Assembly: GCF_009764355.1 (NCBI RefSeq)
Contig: NZ_LNUA01000061.1
Span: 4,198-68,197, forward strand
Direction of reading: 5' to 3'
Length of the DNA: 64,000 nucleotides
Source: Companilactobacillus bobalius
GTDB lineage: Bacteria > Bacillota > Bacilli > Lactobacillales > Lactobacillaceae
Below the pieces are notes generated by a model, which saw only the letters and a list, made by a program, of their open reading frames with translations, made no database searches and was not told the DNA's origin. Made by a program: the position numbers and the translations under genes. Of this stretch, positions 27,640-36,840 are shown piece after piece. Position 1 is the stretch's first letter. The number at the start of each line of letters is the position of its first letter.

Positions 27640-29229
27640 ATGGGGAAATATTTGAATACTAAAAATCATTGGTTAAATATAATTTGGATCATTATTAATG
27701 CAGTGTTATCAGCATTCACAGCAGTTTTATTAACATATTCAACGAATGCCATTTTTGATAGAAATATCAAGAAATTGTTTTTCTGGTGTTTAATCAATCT
27801 TGCAGTATGGATTCTATTATTATTGAGTGATTACTATCAGGCATTCTTTCAAGAAAAATTTGTTCAAAAGATCTGTGCAGATTTGCGTGTGAAGATTGCT
27901 ACCGATATGTCAGAGGATACTTATTCACATTTTCATAAAATGAATACGGGGCAATATATTTCTCAATATACAAATGATGTTGGGATGATCGAAAAAAATT
28001 ACTTGAACAATCTTTATTTGGTTTTATCCAACATCTTTGCGATCATATCATCGGCGATTGCGTTGGCTCTTTATAGTTACTATTTATTGGCGGCAACTGT
28101 AGTATTAGCAGGAATTCTCATGACTTTGCCTAATTTACTTTCCAAGCCAATGGGGAAGGTTACTGAAGAATTGTCCAGTTCCAATGAAAAATTAAATAGT
28201 AAAATTTCTAATATTTTGAATGGCTTTGACGTACTTTATAGTTATAATCGTTTATCAGTTTTGCCTAAATTGGTTAATAAATATTCTCGACAATATTCGA
28301 AAAATAAGGTTGATTATATAAAGACTTCTAAGCGCGTTGAGAATTCCATTGGTAGTATAAGTATTTTCTGTCAGATAGGGATAGATTTATTAACGGGGAT
28401 TCTAGCAATTGGGCAAATAATTCCCATGGGAGCTATTAGCTCTACTGGTAATTTGGCAGCGACTTTATTTAATTCGTTATCTCAAATTGGCAGTGAATAT
28501 ACGCAAATTAAGGCAATCAATCCTATCATAGAAAAATTAAAAGTTAATTTAACTCGCCAAAAGGAAATTACGAATTCTCAGTCAGAATTACCTAACTTTG
28601 AAAAGAATATTCAGATTAAAAATTTATCTTATTCGATTGGTGGAAAGGATATTTTAAAAAATCTTAATTTATCAATAAATAAAGGTGAAAAAGTGCTGAT
28701 TACTGGGAATAGTGGGGTCGGTAAAAGCACTCTCTTAAAGATAATTAGTGGACAGATTAAGAACTATGAGGGGCAAGTTTTAATTGATGGATTAGATTTG
28801 AAAGATATTGATTATAAATCATTAAATAAAAATGTTACATATATTGATCAGAAACCATATCTTTTCGCTGAGAGTATTAAGAATAATGTGACTCTCTGGA
28901 AACAAAATATTGAGGAGAAACTATTCAAAGAATCTCTGAATATGGCAAAAGTAGATTTTCTTAATAACGATGATGTAGTTGTTCAAGACGATGGCTTGAA
29001 TCTATCGATAGGGCAACAACAAAGAGTGGCTTTGGCCAGGTATTATATTAAAGGAACGCCGATTGCATTGTTAGATGAAGGTACGTCGGCATTAGATTAC
29101 GATACGTCTTCAATAGTAGAAAGAAACTTGCTTGATGATCAGAAGAGAACAGTAATAGAGGTGGCTCATAAGTTTAATAAGGAGAACAAAAAGTATTTTA
29201 CTCAAACTATAAATTTGGAAAATATTTAA
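27640..29229 (+). CDS. ABC transporter, fused permease/ATPase half-transporter
   Basis: A 529-residue exporter-type half-transporter. Residues 1-300 hold about six spans in the type 1 exporter arrangement. The nucleotide domain has Walker A GNSGVGKST near 356, signature LSIGQQQR near 454 (Ile replaces the first Gly of LSGGQ), Walker B ALLDEGTSALD and the switch His in VAHKF. It probably works as a homodimer or with a partner encoded elsewhere, since no second half is adjacent. The substrate could be a peptide, lipid or drug. It is monocistronic with its own promoter and terminator and A/T-rich. GGGGAG precedes the ATG. Confidence 0.88.
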   Translation: MGKYLNTKNHWLNIIWIIINAVLSAFTAVLLTYSTNAIFDRNIKKLFFWCLINLAVWILLLLSDYYQAFFQEKFVQKICADLRVKIATDMSEDTYSHFHKMNTGQYISQYTNDVGMIEKNYLNNLYLVLSNIFAIISSAIALALYSYYLLAATVVLAGILMTLPNLLSKPMGKVTEELSSSNEKLNSKISNILNGFDVLYSYNRLSVLPKLVNKYSRQYSKNKVDYIKTSKRVENSIGSISIFCQIGIDLLTGILAIGQIIPMGAISSTGNLAATLFNSLSQIGSEYTQIKAINPIIEKLKVNLTRQKEITNSQSELPNFEKNIQIKNLSYSIGGKDILKNLNLSINKGEKVLITGNSGVGKSTLLKIISGQIKNYEGQVLIDGLDLKDIDYKSLNKNVTYIDQKPYLFAESIKNNVTLWKQNIEEKLFKESLNMAKVDFLNNDDVVVQDDGLNLSIGQQQRVALARYYIKGTPIALLDEGTSALDYDTSSIVERNLLDDQKRTVIEVAHKFNKENKKYFTQTINLENI

Positions 29230-29242
29230 TAGGTTATTACGC

Positions 29243-29287
29243 AAAAAAATCGTATCAGTAGATGGATTCTACTAATACGATTTTTTT
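29243..29287. terminator. Bidirectional terminator
   Basis: AAAAAATCGTAT / ATACGATTTTTT with an inner AGTAG/CTACT pair. It serves the ABC exporter (+) and overlaps the stop of the EIIC gene (-). Confidence 0.9.
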
Positions 29288-30605
29288 AATCTAATGCTTG
29301 TTCAGCTTGTTTTGCTTGAACACGTTCACTTATCTTCATAAATGGTAAGTAGAAGAACACGCCAATTATAATTGTAAGTATTTGAACTAAGACGGCTCGC
29401 CAATCGCCAGCAGTTGCTAGATAGGCTGATAACAATGGTGGAGTAGTCCAAGGAACCATTACGACAACTCGATTCATAAATCCAATTGCAGTAAAGAAGT
29501 AAGCAATTAGGATACCAATAACTGGAGTTAATACGAATGGAATCATCATAGGAATGTTGAAGACGATTGGATATCCAAAGATAACTGGTTCGTTAATGTT
29601 GAATAGTCCGGGAGCAATGGCTAGTTTGCCTAATTCTCTACCTGATTTTTGTTTGGAGAATAAGAAAATGGCAATCAATAAACAAATTGTTGATCCAGTT
29701 CCACCCATCATTCCGAAAGTATCACGGAAAGTATTAGTTAAGATGTATGGTGCTTGATGTCCAGCAGCAAAAGCGGCTGTGTTTTTGTTCATATTTATTA
29801 ATAGAACGGGATCAAGCAAGGTACCATTGATAACTGTTTGGTGAATACCAAGTGTGAATAGAAAGTTACCAATTGAGTAAATAAATAACATTCCGAATAG
29901 ACTGGTATTAACTTTTCTAAGAGGCTCTTGGATTACATTAGTAATCAATGTAACAAGATCAGTATTTCCAAAAACGGCTAGGAGTGCAGCAATTAATGCA
30001 AAGAGACTAGCTGTTAAAATTGCGGGAATTAAAGAGTTGAATGATGCAGATACAGCAGGTGGAATATTATCACCTAAATTGATTTGTAAATGTTTAATAT
30101 TTGATAGTTTAATAAAAACTTCAGTAGCTAATAAACCAACGATAATACCACTAAACATACCGGTTGTTCCTAAATTACTAAATGAAAGCATGCCAGACAC
30201 GTCAACAGCCTTTTTAGCACCTGTAGGGATTACGCTTAATGAAATAGGCATTGTCATAATTAAACTGGCTAATGAAATAATTGCAGCTGCGATAGGGTTA
30301 CTATAGCTTTTGTTACGTGCTAAACAGAATCCGATTGCGGGAGCCAACATTAGACCGGCAATGTTTAAAGTACCGTTAGAAATTAAATTTCCCCAAACTT
30401 GTAGATTGGTTAAAGTAGTGCCACTTGCTAATTTAGGGAAAACTACGTTATTAATCAGAACTCCGACACCAGCTAGGATGAATAGGGGCATGATAACGGC
30501 GAAAGCATCACGTAATGATCTTAAGTGAACTTCAGATCCAATACGTGCGGATACAGCGGCAAATTTATCAAAGAATTTTTGACCTTTGCTTTTACTAGCA
30601 TCCAT
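29286..30605 (-). CDS. PTS EIIC permease, cellobiose family
   Basis: A 439-residue EIIC. The frame opens at a GTG at 30614, but that lies inside the GGAGTG ribosome binding site; the ATG at 30605 has ideal spacing. Motifs: VHLRSLRDAFAVIMPLFIL, GDNIPPAVSASFNSLIP, FTLGIHQT and LFNINEPVIFGYP. It follows its GH1 partner by 15 bp and is the second gene of that operon. Its closest relative in the window is the EIIC at 58095, which has the same LRSLRDAFA and IHQ motifs. Confidence 0.92.
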   Translation of the reverse strand: MDASKSKGQKFFDKFAAVSARIGSEVHLRSLRDAFAVIMPLFILAGVGVLINNVVFPKLASGTTLTNLQVWGNLISNGTLNIAGLMLAPAIGFCLARNKSYSNPIAAAIISLASLIMTMPISLSVIPTGAKKAVDVSGMLSFSNLGTTGMFSGIIVGLLATEVFIKLSNIKHLQINLGDNIPPAVSASFNSLIPAILTASLFALIAALLAVFGNTDLVTLITNVIQEPLRKVNTSLFGMLFIYSIGNFLFTLGIHQTVINGTLLDPVLLINMNKNTAAFAAGHQAPYILTNTFRDTFGMMGGTGSTICLLIAIFLFSKQKSGRELGKLAIAPGLFNINEPVIFGYPIVFNIPMMIPFVLTPVIGILIAYFFTAIGFMNRVVVMVPWTTPPLLSAYLATAGDWRAVLVQILTIIIGVFFYLPFMKISERVQAKQAEQALD

Positions 30606-30620
30606 CTTGATCACTCCATT

Positions 30621-31991
30621 CTATAGAATATTTCCATTTGATTTGATAACTTCTTTAAACCAATTGAAACTCTTTTTAGGGACACGTTTCATATCTCTAA
30701 GATCATGATTGCCACGATTTACATAAACTATTCCGTAACGTTTTTCCATATTTCCTTGTGAACTAGGAATATCAATCAATCCCCAACCGAGATAACCCAT
30801 AACATCAACACCATCAATGCTTACGGCATCTTTCATAGCTTGAATATGGTCTCTGTGATATTTAATACGATAATCATCGTTGATAGGATTCTTGCCGTCC
30901 CATTTTTCACTAACACCAATTCCGTTTTCAATTGGGAAGAGTGGAAGGTGGGTTTCATTAGAAATAGTAGTTAAAACAGTTCTGAAACCTAATGGATCAA
31001 TTTGCCAATCCCATTCGTTAGTCAAGAGATAAGGATTAGGTTTATGACCTTCGATACTGTAGAAGTTAGGGCAGGTATTTATTGGAATCAAAGTACTGTC
31101 GATAGTTGAAGTTGAATAATAGCTGAAACTGATAAAGTCACTCTTAGTATGAGAAATGATTTCCATTTCTTTAGGATCTAAAATATCGTCAAGTTGATTT
31201 AATTTCATATAGTGAACAACTTCGTCGGAGTACTTTCCTTCAGTAAACAGACGAATTAGGTTGTTATCTGCAAATTCGAGGAATTTTCGTGTAGCGGCAA
31301 CATCTGTAGGTAATGCTGTTGCAGGATAAACTTCTTGATAGGCTAGCATGCCACCAATTTGTGTATTTGGATAATTTTCATGAACTTCATTAGCAACGGC
31401 AGCGTGGCAAAGGAATACATGTTGTTGAATTTGATATAGATCTCTAATTGAATTGTCACCTTTGTAACCACTAATTTTGAAAGCTTCAGGAACACTGTAA
31501 AGATTTTGTTCGTTAAAAGTGATCCAGTATTTAACTTTGTTACCAAAGCGTTTAAGCATTTCTTTTCCATAACGGATAAAAGCGTCGACTACGTGTTGAC
31601 TGACAAAACCATTATATTTTTCAGCCAAGTGTAGTGGCATATCAAAATGGTATAAACAAATCATTGGTTGAATGTCATTGGCCAATAATTCATTGATTAA
31701 ATCGTCGTAAAATTTGATACCTTCTTCGTTAAAGTCGCCATCACCATCAGGATTTACACGACTCCAAGAAATTTGAAATCTGTAGCAGTTCATACCTATG
31801 TCTTTCATCAATTTGATATCTTCTGGATAACGATGATATTCATCGATAGCTACTTTCCAATCTGAAGCGTCATCAGTGGCTTTTCGAATATCGTAAACTG
31901 ATTTACCCTTACCACCTTCGTTATAGGCACCCTCTGTTTGCATACTAGATGTTGAGTTGCCCCATAAAAAGTCTTTTCTTAATTCATTCAT
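30621..31991 (-). CDS. GH1 6-phospho-beta-glucosidase
   Basis: A 456-residue GH1 enzyme when begun at the ATG at 31991, which has AAAGGAGG at good distance; the longer frame to 32027 would add a poor MYNSCCKRR tail. WGNSTSSMQTEGA opens the barrel, TFNEQN has the acid/base Glu161 and FPIENGIG the nucleophile Glu355, and EKRYGIVYV the phosphate-site Lys/Tyr. It cleaves the phosphorylated disaccharide imported by the EIIC downstream. It is divergent from a GntR regulator, and its product is much closer to that of 56676 than to that of 17452. Confidence 0.92.
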   Translation of the reverse strand: MNELRKDFLWGNSTSSMQTEGAYNEGGKGKSVYDIRKATDDASDWKVAIDEYHRYPEDIKLMKDIGMNCYRFQISWSRVNPDGDGDFNEEGIKFYDDLINELLANDIQPMICLYHFDMPLHLAEKYNGFVSQHVVDAFIRYGKEMLKRFGNKVKYWITFNEQNLYSVPEAFKISGYKGDNSIRDLYQIQQHVFLCHAAVANEVHENYPNTQIGGMLAYQEVYPATALPTDVAATRKFLEFADNNLIRLFTEGKYSDEVVHYMKLNQLDDILDPKEMEIISHTKSDFISFSYYSTSTIDSTLIPINTCPNFYSIEGHKPNPYLLTNEWDWQIDPLGFRTVLTTISNETHLPLFPIENGIGVSEKWDGKNPINDDYRIKYHRDHIQAMKDAVSIDGVDVMGYLGWGLIDIPSSQGNMEKRYGIVYVNRGNHDLRDMKRVPKKSFNWFKEVIKSNGNIL

Positions 31992-32020
31992 AAAAATTGT
32001 CCTCCTTTTACAACACGAAT

Positions 32021-32034
32021 TGTACACGCTTACA
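32021..32034 (-). promoter_or_regulatory. cre-like site before the GH1-EIIC operon
   Basis: On the minus strand TGTAAGCGTGTACA matches the cre consensus TGWNANCGNTNWCA at all but one position. It lies 30 bp upstream of the GH1 start, suggesting CcpA repression. Confidence 0.65.
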
Positions 32035-32074
32035 GTTAACTTGTAAACCCAAATTATTAAATTGAATTATCACG

Positions 32075-32103
32075 TTTTCAAACCAGTTAAACACGGGTAT
32101 TAT
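32075..32103 (+). promoter_or_regulatory. Promoter of the GntR regulator
   Basis: TTTTCA, 17 bp, TATTAT, with the start codon 31 bp later. Confidence 0.5.
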
Positions 32104-32134
32104 AAGGTTAAAGATAAGATTGAGGTAGAGAACC

Positions 32135-32860
32135 ATGTCAAAATATGAGGAAATAGCTAACGATATCATAGAAAAAATTAGATCCGGTGCTTATAAATCT
32201 GGTAGTCCACTTCCTGATCAAAAAACGATGGCAACGGAATATTCAACGAGTCGAATGACACTGCAAAAGTCTTTGGCGATATTAAAAACTAAAGGGTATG
32301 TCTATAGTCAACAGGGCTCAGCAACTTATGTGAAGAATAATGCCGACAGCATCGCTAACATGGATATTGGTGTGGATCAGTACGTTGGTACTTCTAGTCT
32401 TTTAGGAAAAGATCACAAAGTGGTTAGTAAAATAATTGAATTTAATTTGAGATATCCCAGTGATGATGAACAGAAGGATCTGAAGATTTCAGCTACTGAT
32501 GCGATTTATGATATAAAAAGATTGCGAATAGTAGATGGAGAACCATATGCATTAGAGTTCACCAAGATGCCAGTAAATGTCATTCCGGGAGTTAACGATG
32601 ATGTTTTACATAAATCAATCTATGGATATATTCAAAAAGATCTGAAATTAACAATCGGTGCGGCAGATAGGACCATTATGGCAAAAAAGCCTAATAGTGA
32701 AGATATTAAGTATCTGAAGATAGATAAAACAGATCCTATTTTGAATGTAAGCCAAGTAGTTTATTTAGACGATGGAACTCCATTTGAAAAGTCTTCGACG
32801 GATAGATCTTATGACACTGGTGGTTATAGGGTATTTCTTTCACATAAAAGTGATTTTTAA
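32135..32860 (+). CDS. GntR-family regulator with UTRA domain
   Basis: A 241-residue HutC-subfamily regulator. The winged HTH (residues 1-70) includes YKSGSPLPDQKTMA, STSRMTLQKSLAIL and GYVYSQQGSATYV. The UTRA sensor domain (about 95-235) contains PYALEFTKMP and VVYLDDGTPFE. It normally represses a divergent sugar operon and is released by a sugar phosphate; here the divergent GH1-EIIC operon is the obvious target. It is paralogous to the GntR at 55790, which has the same partner genes. Confidence 0.92.
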   Translation: MSKYEEIANDIIEKIRSGAYKSGSPLPDQKTMATEYSTSRMTLQKSLAILKTKGYVYSQQGSATYVKNNADSIANMDIGVDQYVGTSSLLGKDHKVVSKIIEFNLRYPSDDEQKDLKISATDAIYDIKRLRIVDGEPYALEFTKMPVNVIPGVNDDVLHKSIYGYIQKDLKLTIGAADRTIMAKKPNSEDIKYLKIDKTDPILNVSQVVYLDDGTPFEKSSTDRSYDTGGYRVFLSHKSDF

Positions 32861-32867
32861 TAAAAAT

Positions 32868-32927
32868 AAAAGAGTGTTCATATCATTTCCAATGTAAATA
32901 TTGGTTGATATGAACACTCTTTTTTTA
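32868..32927 (+). terminator. Intrinsic terminator
   Basis: AAGAGTGTTCATATCA / TGATATGAACACTCTT long stem with an inner CCAAT/ATTGG pair and T7. Confidence 0.9.
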
Positions 32928-32954
32928 TTTTTGGTAACAAATAATAGAACAACT

Positions 32955-33002
32955 CATTAGTCCAGACCAATCGGCTTTTTGTGGAGGACGGCACGCATCT
33001 AA
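32955..33002 (-). repeat. Interspersed repeat family 2, partial copy
   Basis: Read on the minus strand TGCCGTCCTCCACAAAAAG (32975-32993) and GTCTGGA (32961-32967) match the copy at 43428-43462 (one difference in the first 19 bases). The 3' half of the element is missing. Confidence 0.6.
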
Positions 33003-33048
33003 GAATTTCTTATTTTAACCTTAATGAATCATCAAGACCATACTACTG

Positions 33049-33100
33049 TTGCGATGCTATAACTTAACTATGCTTTTTAACAGCAAGTAAATAATCGCAA
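33049..33100. repeat. Inverted repeat before the acyltransferase gene
   Basis: TTGCGAT and ATCGCAA at the ends of a 52 bp segment that finishes just before the GAGGTG box. It may be an operator or leader hairpin. Confidence 0.35.
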
Positions 33101-33113
33101 TAGAGGTGAACTC

Positions 33114-34313
33114 TTGGCAACGAAGAAAAAAAAGAAATACTTATATGAAGTCGATTTAATGCGAGTTCTCTTTATCGGCGGAGTTCTACTTAACCATACA
33201 ACAACCGCTTTTAAGAATAATGTTGGTAATGGTTCAGGTAGTCAATTATTTATTGAAGCGACTCACTTGATGCTTCACTTTACCAGAATGGGTTTTATGT
33301 TCATGACCGGACTCGTTTTGGTTTTAAATTATTACAATCGAGATAATCATTGGCTGCACTTTTGGAAGAAACGTTATATCAGCGTAGGTATACCGTACAT
33401 TGGGTGGAATGCAATCTTAATGTGGTTTGCCACCGTTACAGCTGGTGTAGCGATAAATTGGCCGGATTATTATAAAAATTTAATTGATGCCATCATTCAT
33501 GGTAACAAGTATTACATGTACTACATCTTGGTGACGTTCCAGTTGTATCTAATTTTTCCATTGATAGTTTATATGTTTAAGAAATTACCCAAACATCACA
33601 CGGCTATTTTAGCGGTGAGTGCCATTATTCAATTGTTACTAGTGATAGGAATTAAGTATTGGTTGCCTGGTGTCGATCGTGACAGTTGGTGGTACCTATT
33701 TAGAGCCTACGGAATGAACGTTTTGGTTTACCAATTCTACTTTATAGCTGGAGCCTTCGTGGCAATTCACTATGATCAGGTAGATAAATTCATTGAAAAG
33801 AATCATCGTGTAATCGGCTGGTCGACTTTGGTTATGGCAATCGGAACGGTGTTCTTATTCTTTGGTAACCAGAACATTTTAAAGCTAAGTATGAGTGCAA
33901 CTGAATCGATTCATCAACCATTTATCTTCATTTACGATACATTCATGATTGCTTTTGTTTTCTGGATTGGGCGGCAATATGCTCATGCTAGAAACAACGG
34001 CTTGCCAAAGATAATTGATCGTATGGTAAGTAATATGGCTAAAGTGTCCTTTGGAATTTATCTAGTTCAGACAATTCCGATTACATTGTTATATGGAATT
34101 CTCAGCATGATTAAGCTTCCATCAATCGTCATGTTGTTACTATTACCATTAGGATACGCATTTGTATTAGGTGGAGCCTTTCTTATCTCATGGTTCTGCT
34201 ACAAAGTTCCTCCATTTGGAATCTTAATTGGACGTCCACAATGGCATCTAACAAAAGGAGTTAAAAAATATGTCAGAAATAACGAATCTATTAAACAAAC
34301 AGTTAAAGAATAA
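33114..34313 (+). CDS. Membrane O-acyltransferase, acyltransferase 3 family
   Basis: A 399-residue integral membrane protein with about ten spans. The family signature is at the N-terminus: YLYEVDLMRVLFIGGVLLNH, giving Asp, the conserved Arg17 and the catalytic His27. These enzymes move acyl groups onto sugars, peptidoglycan, teichoic acids or small molecules at the membrane. No SGNH domain is attached. The start is TTG with GAGGTG ahead. Its 3' end overlaps the following CoA ligase by 44 bp, and a binding protein follows, so all three are one coupled operon. Confidence 0.85.
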   Translation: MATKKKKKYLYEVDLMRVLFIGGVLLNHTTTAFKNNVGNGSGSQLFIEATHLMLHFTRMGFMFMTGLVLVLNYYNRDNHWLHFWKKRYISVGIPYIGWNAILMWFATVTAGVAINWPDYYKNLIDAIIHGNKYYMYYILVTFQLYLIFPLIVYMFKKLPKHHTAILAVSAIIQLLLVIGIKYWLPGVDRDSWWYLFRAYGMNVLVYQFYFIAGAFVAIHYDQVDKFIEKNHRVIGWSTLVMAIGTVFLFFGNQNILKLSMSATESIHQPFIFIYDTFMIAFVFWIGRQYAHARNNGLPKIIDRMVSNMAKVSFGIYLVQTIPITLLYGILSMIKLPSIVMLLLLPLGYAFVLGGAFLISWFCYKVPPFGILIGRPQWHLTKGVKKYVRNNESIKQTVKE

Positions 34314-35787
34314 TAAAAATGAAAAAATCATTAAAGATGAAACTACAAATAAGTGGTTTACAGGACTTGAATTTGCGGAGGATGTTAATGACTTGAAAAA
34401 GACATTGATTGATCTGCACATTGGTTTAGGTGATGTTGTCTTGGTATGTTTACCCAATACAGCCGCTTACCCAGTCTTAACGCAAGCTCTTTGGGAAGTG
34501 GGAGCAATTATGCATCCTGTTTCTGCCACAACACCTGAAAGAGAACTACAACAAGAACTGAGTGATCACGATTATGTGGCCTCAATCGTAGGTGAAAATT
34601 TAGTTAATGCCGTTTTAGATGAAAGAATGGCAATTGTAACGGTGTTACATTTACAAACTTATTCAATTCTGCACGTCATTCGTGACCGTCAATTGATGGG
34701 ACACGAGCCGGCATTACCAAAAGAAGATGATTTGGCCTTGATTCTTAATACTTCCGGTACTACGGGAAAGCCTAAACGAGTAGGGTTAACACATCGTATT
34801 TTGAAGAATGCCGCTGAACATGATATTGAAAGTCATAATATGAATGCTCAAGATACGACAATGATAGTAATGCCAATGTTTCATATTAATGCTCAAGCTA
34901 TTTCGATTCTTTCAACCAGATTGTCCGGTGGCAAGATTGTTATAACTGAGAAGTTTAGCGCTTCTAAATTTTGGAATCAAATCCGTGATAACGGCGTTAC
35001 GTGGGTTTCAGTGGTTCCGACAATTGTAAATATCTTATTGATAAATAAAAATGCGCTAGCTGCCTATGATCAAAATATTAAATTACGCTTTGTGAGATGC
35101 TCATCATTTGCTTTACCACTTGATAAACTAACTGAATTTCAAACTAAATTCCATACGAGAATCCTTGAGGGATACGGTATGACGGAGACTGCCAGTCAAT
35201 GTACAATTAATCCTTTCGATGCACCTAAGGTTGGTTCAGCCGGTAAGGCATTTAAGACTGATGTCGCTATTATGATTGATGGAAAAGTGGTATCTGAAAG
35301 TAATCAATTAGGTGAAATCGTGGTTAAAGGTGATCATGTTATCAGCGATTACTTAGATCCACATCCAGATTCATTTAAGGATGGTTGGTTCTTAACTGGT
35401 GATTTAGGTTATCTGGATAATGACGGTTATCTTTTTGTTAAAGGTCGTAAGAAAGATATTATCAATCATGGTGGGGAAAAAGTTGCGCCTGCCCAGGTTG
35501 AGAATATCCTGAGTCAATTAAATTTTGTCAGAGAAGTTTCAGTTATTGGAACTCCTGATACTCTATATGGTGAAGCTGTTACGGCAGTTGTTATCACTCG
35601 TGGAGACCAAGATGAAGAATTGGAACGTCGAAAGATTATGGCACATGCTAAAGCTAGTTTGGCTAACTACGAACAACCAACTCGGATCTTCTTTGTAAAG
35701 GATTATCCTCGTAATGCTACTGGCAAAGTAATTCGCTTGAAGTTACGTGAACAAGTAATGTCAGCGTTAGTAGGTAAGCGTGCATGA
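34270..35787 (+). CDS. AMP-binding acyl-CoA ligase/synthetase (copy 1)
   Basis: A 505-residue adenylate-forming enzyme that would activate a carboxylic acid with ATP and join it to CoA. It has the P-loop TSGTTGKPKRVGLTH, MFHINAQ, the GYGMTETASQ adenine motif, the hinge TGDLGYLDNDGYLFVKGRKKD, written here only in part as GDLGY, and the catalytic Lys in NATGKVIR. Overall it resembles oxalyl-CoA/short-acid ligases rather than long-chain enzymes, but the substrate is open. AAAGGAG precedes the ATG inside the upstream gene. A paralogue is encoded at 41639 on the other strand. Confidence 0.88.
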   Translation: MSEITNLLNKQLKNNKNEKIIKDETTNKWFTGLEFAEDVNDLKKTLIDLHIGLGDVVLVCLPNTAAYPVLTQALWEVGAIMHPVSATTPERELQQELSDHDYVASIVGENLVNAVLDERMAIVTVLHLQTYSILHVIRDRQLMGHEPALPKEDDLALILNTSGTTGKPKRVGLTHRILKNAAEHDIESHNMNAQDTTMIVMPMFHINAQAISILSTRLSGGKIVITEKFSASKFWNQIRDNGVTWVSVVPTIVNILLINKNALAAYDQNIKLRFVRCSSFALPLDKLTEFQTKFHTRILEGYGMTETASQCTINPFDAPKVGSAGKAFKTDVAIMIDGKVVSESNQLGEIVVKGDHVISDYLDPHPDSFKDGWFLTGDLGYLDNDGYLFVKGRKKDIINHGGEKVAPAQVENILSQLNFVREVSVIGTPDTLYGEAVTAVVITRGDQDEELERRKIMAHAKASLANYEQPTRIFFVKDYPRNATGKVIRLKLREQVMSALVGKRA

Positions 35788-36761
35788 GCAAAAGAAAACG
35801 GACTCTAAAAAAGATTTTAATCAGTGTCGTTCTACTTTTCTGGGCTGTAGTTGCTTTGTATGGTTTTAAACAGACTGATACAAGTAGTTCCAGTTCAGGC
35901 TTACAAACGGTGACAATTGGTTATCAAAAAGGTGATCCTTTCGATATTGCCAAACAACGTGGTGAGTTTGTTAAGAAGATGAAGGCTAAAGGCTATAAAG
36001 TGGTCTTCAAAGAGTTCCAAGACGGTAATTCTCTAATGCAAGCTTTGAAAGCAGGGAGTGTCGATTACGCTAGAACTGGTGATACACCTCCCGTTTCTGC
36101 CCTATCAACAGGAACTAAGTTGACCTATGTAGCGGCTGGATCTTCTAAAGCCAAAGGTTCAGGAATCTTGGTTAAGAAATCTTCAAGTATTTCTTCAGTA
36201 AAAGACCTTAAAGGTAAGAAGGTTGCTTATACCAAAGGAACTAGTTCACAGTACATGTTATTGGCAGCTTTGAAGAAGGCTGGAATGAGTGCTAGCGACG
36301 TTACTTGGGTCAATATGGACCAATCAAGTGCCAGTGTAGCCTTTTCTAAAGGTAAGGTAGATGCTTGGGCCACTTGGGATCCTTACACTTCACAAGCTGA
36401 AACTAATCAGAATGCTAAAGTGATAGTTGATGGCTCTGGAATTACTAATAATCGTGATTTTGTTCTATCAACACAAAGTTATGCTAAAGAAAATAAAGAG
36501 GTATCTAAGTACTTAATTAAATACCTTGAAGAAGATATGCAATGGGCTAATAATAACCATAACGAGCTCATAACGATGATGAGTAAGTCCTTGAAAGTTT
36601 CTAAAACAGTAGTTAAAAGAATGGTGGAACGTCGGACTTATGGTATTTACACTATGAATGCCAGTTATGCTAAGGAAGAACAAAAGATTGCAGATACCTT
36701 CTATGATGCAGGACTGATCGATAATAAAGTAACTGTTAGCGATTCAGGTGATTATAAGTAA
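35784..36761 (+). CDS. SsuA/TauA-type ABC substrate-binding protein, membrane-anchored
   Basis: A 325-residue binding protein of the NMT1/SsuA group. An uncleaved-looking N-terminal anchor (KKILISVVLLFWAVVALYGF) is followed by a Ser-rich linker; there is no lipobox cysteine, unlike most Gram-positive binding proteins. The mature domain has VTIGYQKGDPFDIAK, GDTPPVSAL and DAWATWDPY, typical of sulfonate/nitrate/aromatic-acid binders. ATG overlaps the ligase stop as ATGA. The matching ATPase and permease are 3.3-4.9 kb away on the opposite strand, next to a second CoA ligase. Confidence 0.85.
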   Translation: MSKRKRTLKKILISVVLLFWAVVALYGFKQTDTSSSSSGLQTVTIGYQKGDPFDIAKQRGEFVKKMKAKGYKVVFKEFQDGNSLMQALKAGSVDYARTGDTPPVSALSTGTKLTYVAAGSSKAKGSGILVKKSSSISSVKDLKGKKVAYTKGTSSQYMLLAALKKAGMSASDVTWVNMDQSSASVAFSKGKVDAWATWDPYTSQAETNQNAKVIVDGSGITNNRDFVLSTQSYAKENKEVSKYLIKYLEEDMQWANNNHNELITMMSKSLKVSKTVVKRMVERRTYGIYTMNASYAKEEQKIADTFYDAGLIDNKVTVSDSGDYK

Positions 36762-36780
36762 AAATAATATTGAATTAAGG

Positions 36781-36806
36781 AAGTCGACTAAATAGTCGGC
36801 TTTTTT
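36781..36806 (+). terminator. Intrinsic terminator
   Basis: AAGTCGACT / AGTCGGCTT stem with a G-U pair and T6, after the three-gene operon. Confidence 0.8.
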
Positions 36807-36840
36807 GTTATGATGTTAAAGATATAAGGGGGAGTATTGT

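Noticed and set aside
33114..36761. Sulfonate utilisation operon (ssu/tau)
   Set aside because: No monooxygenase or sulfatase is present and CoA ligases are linked, so only the transporter type, not the substrate, can be stated.
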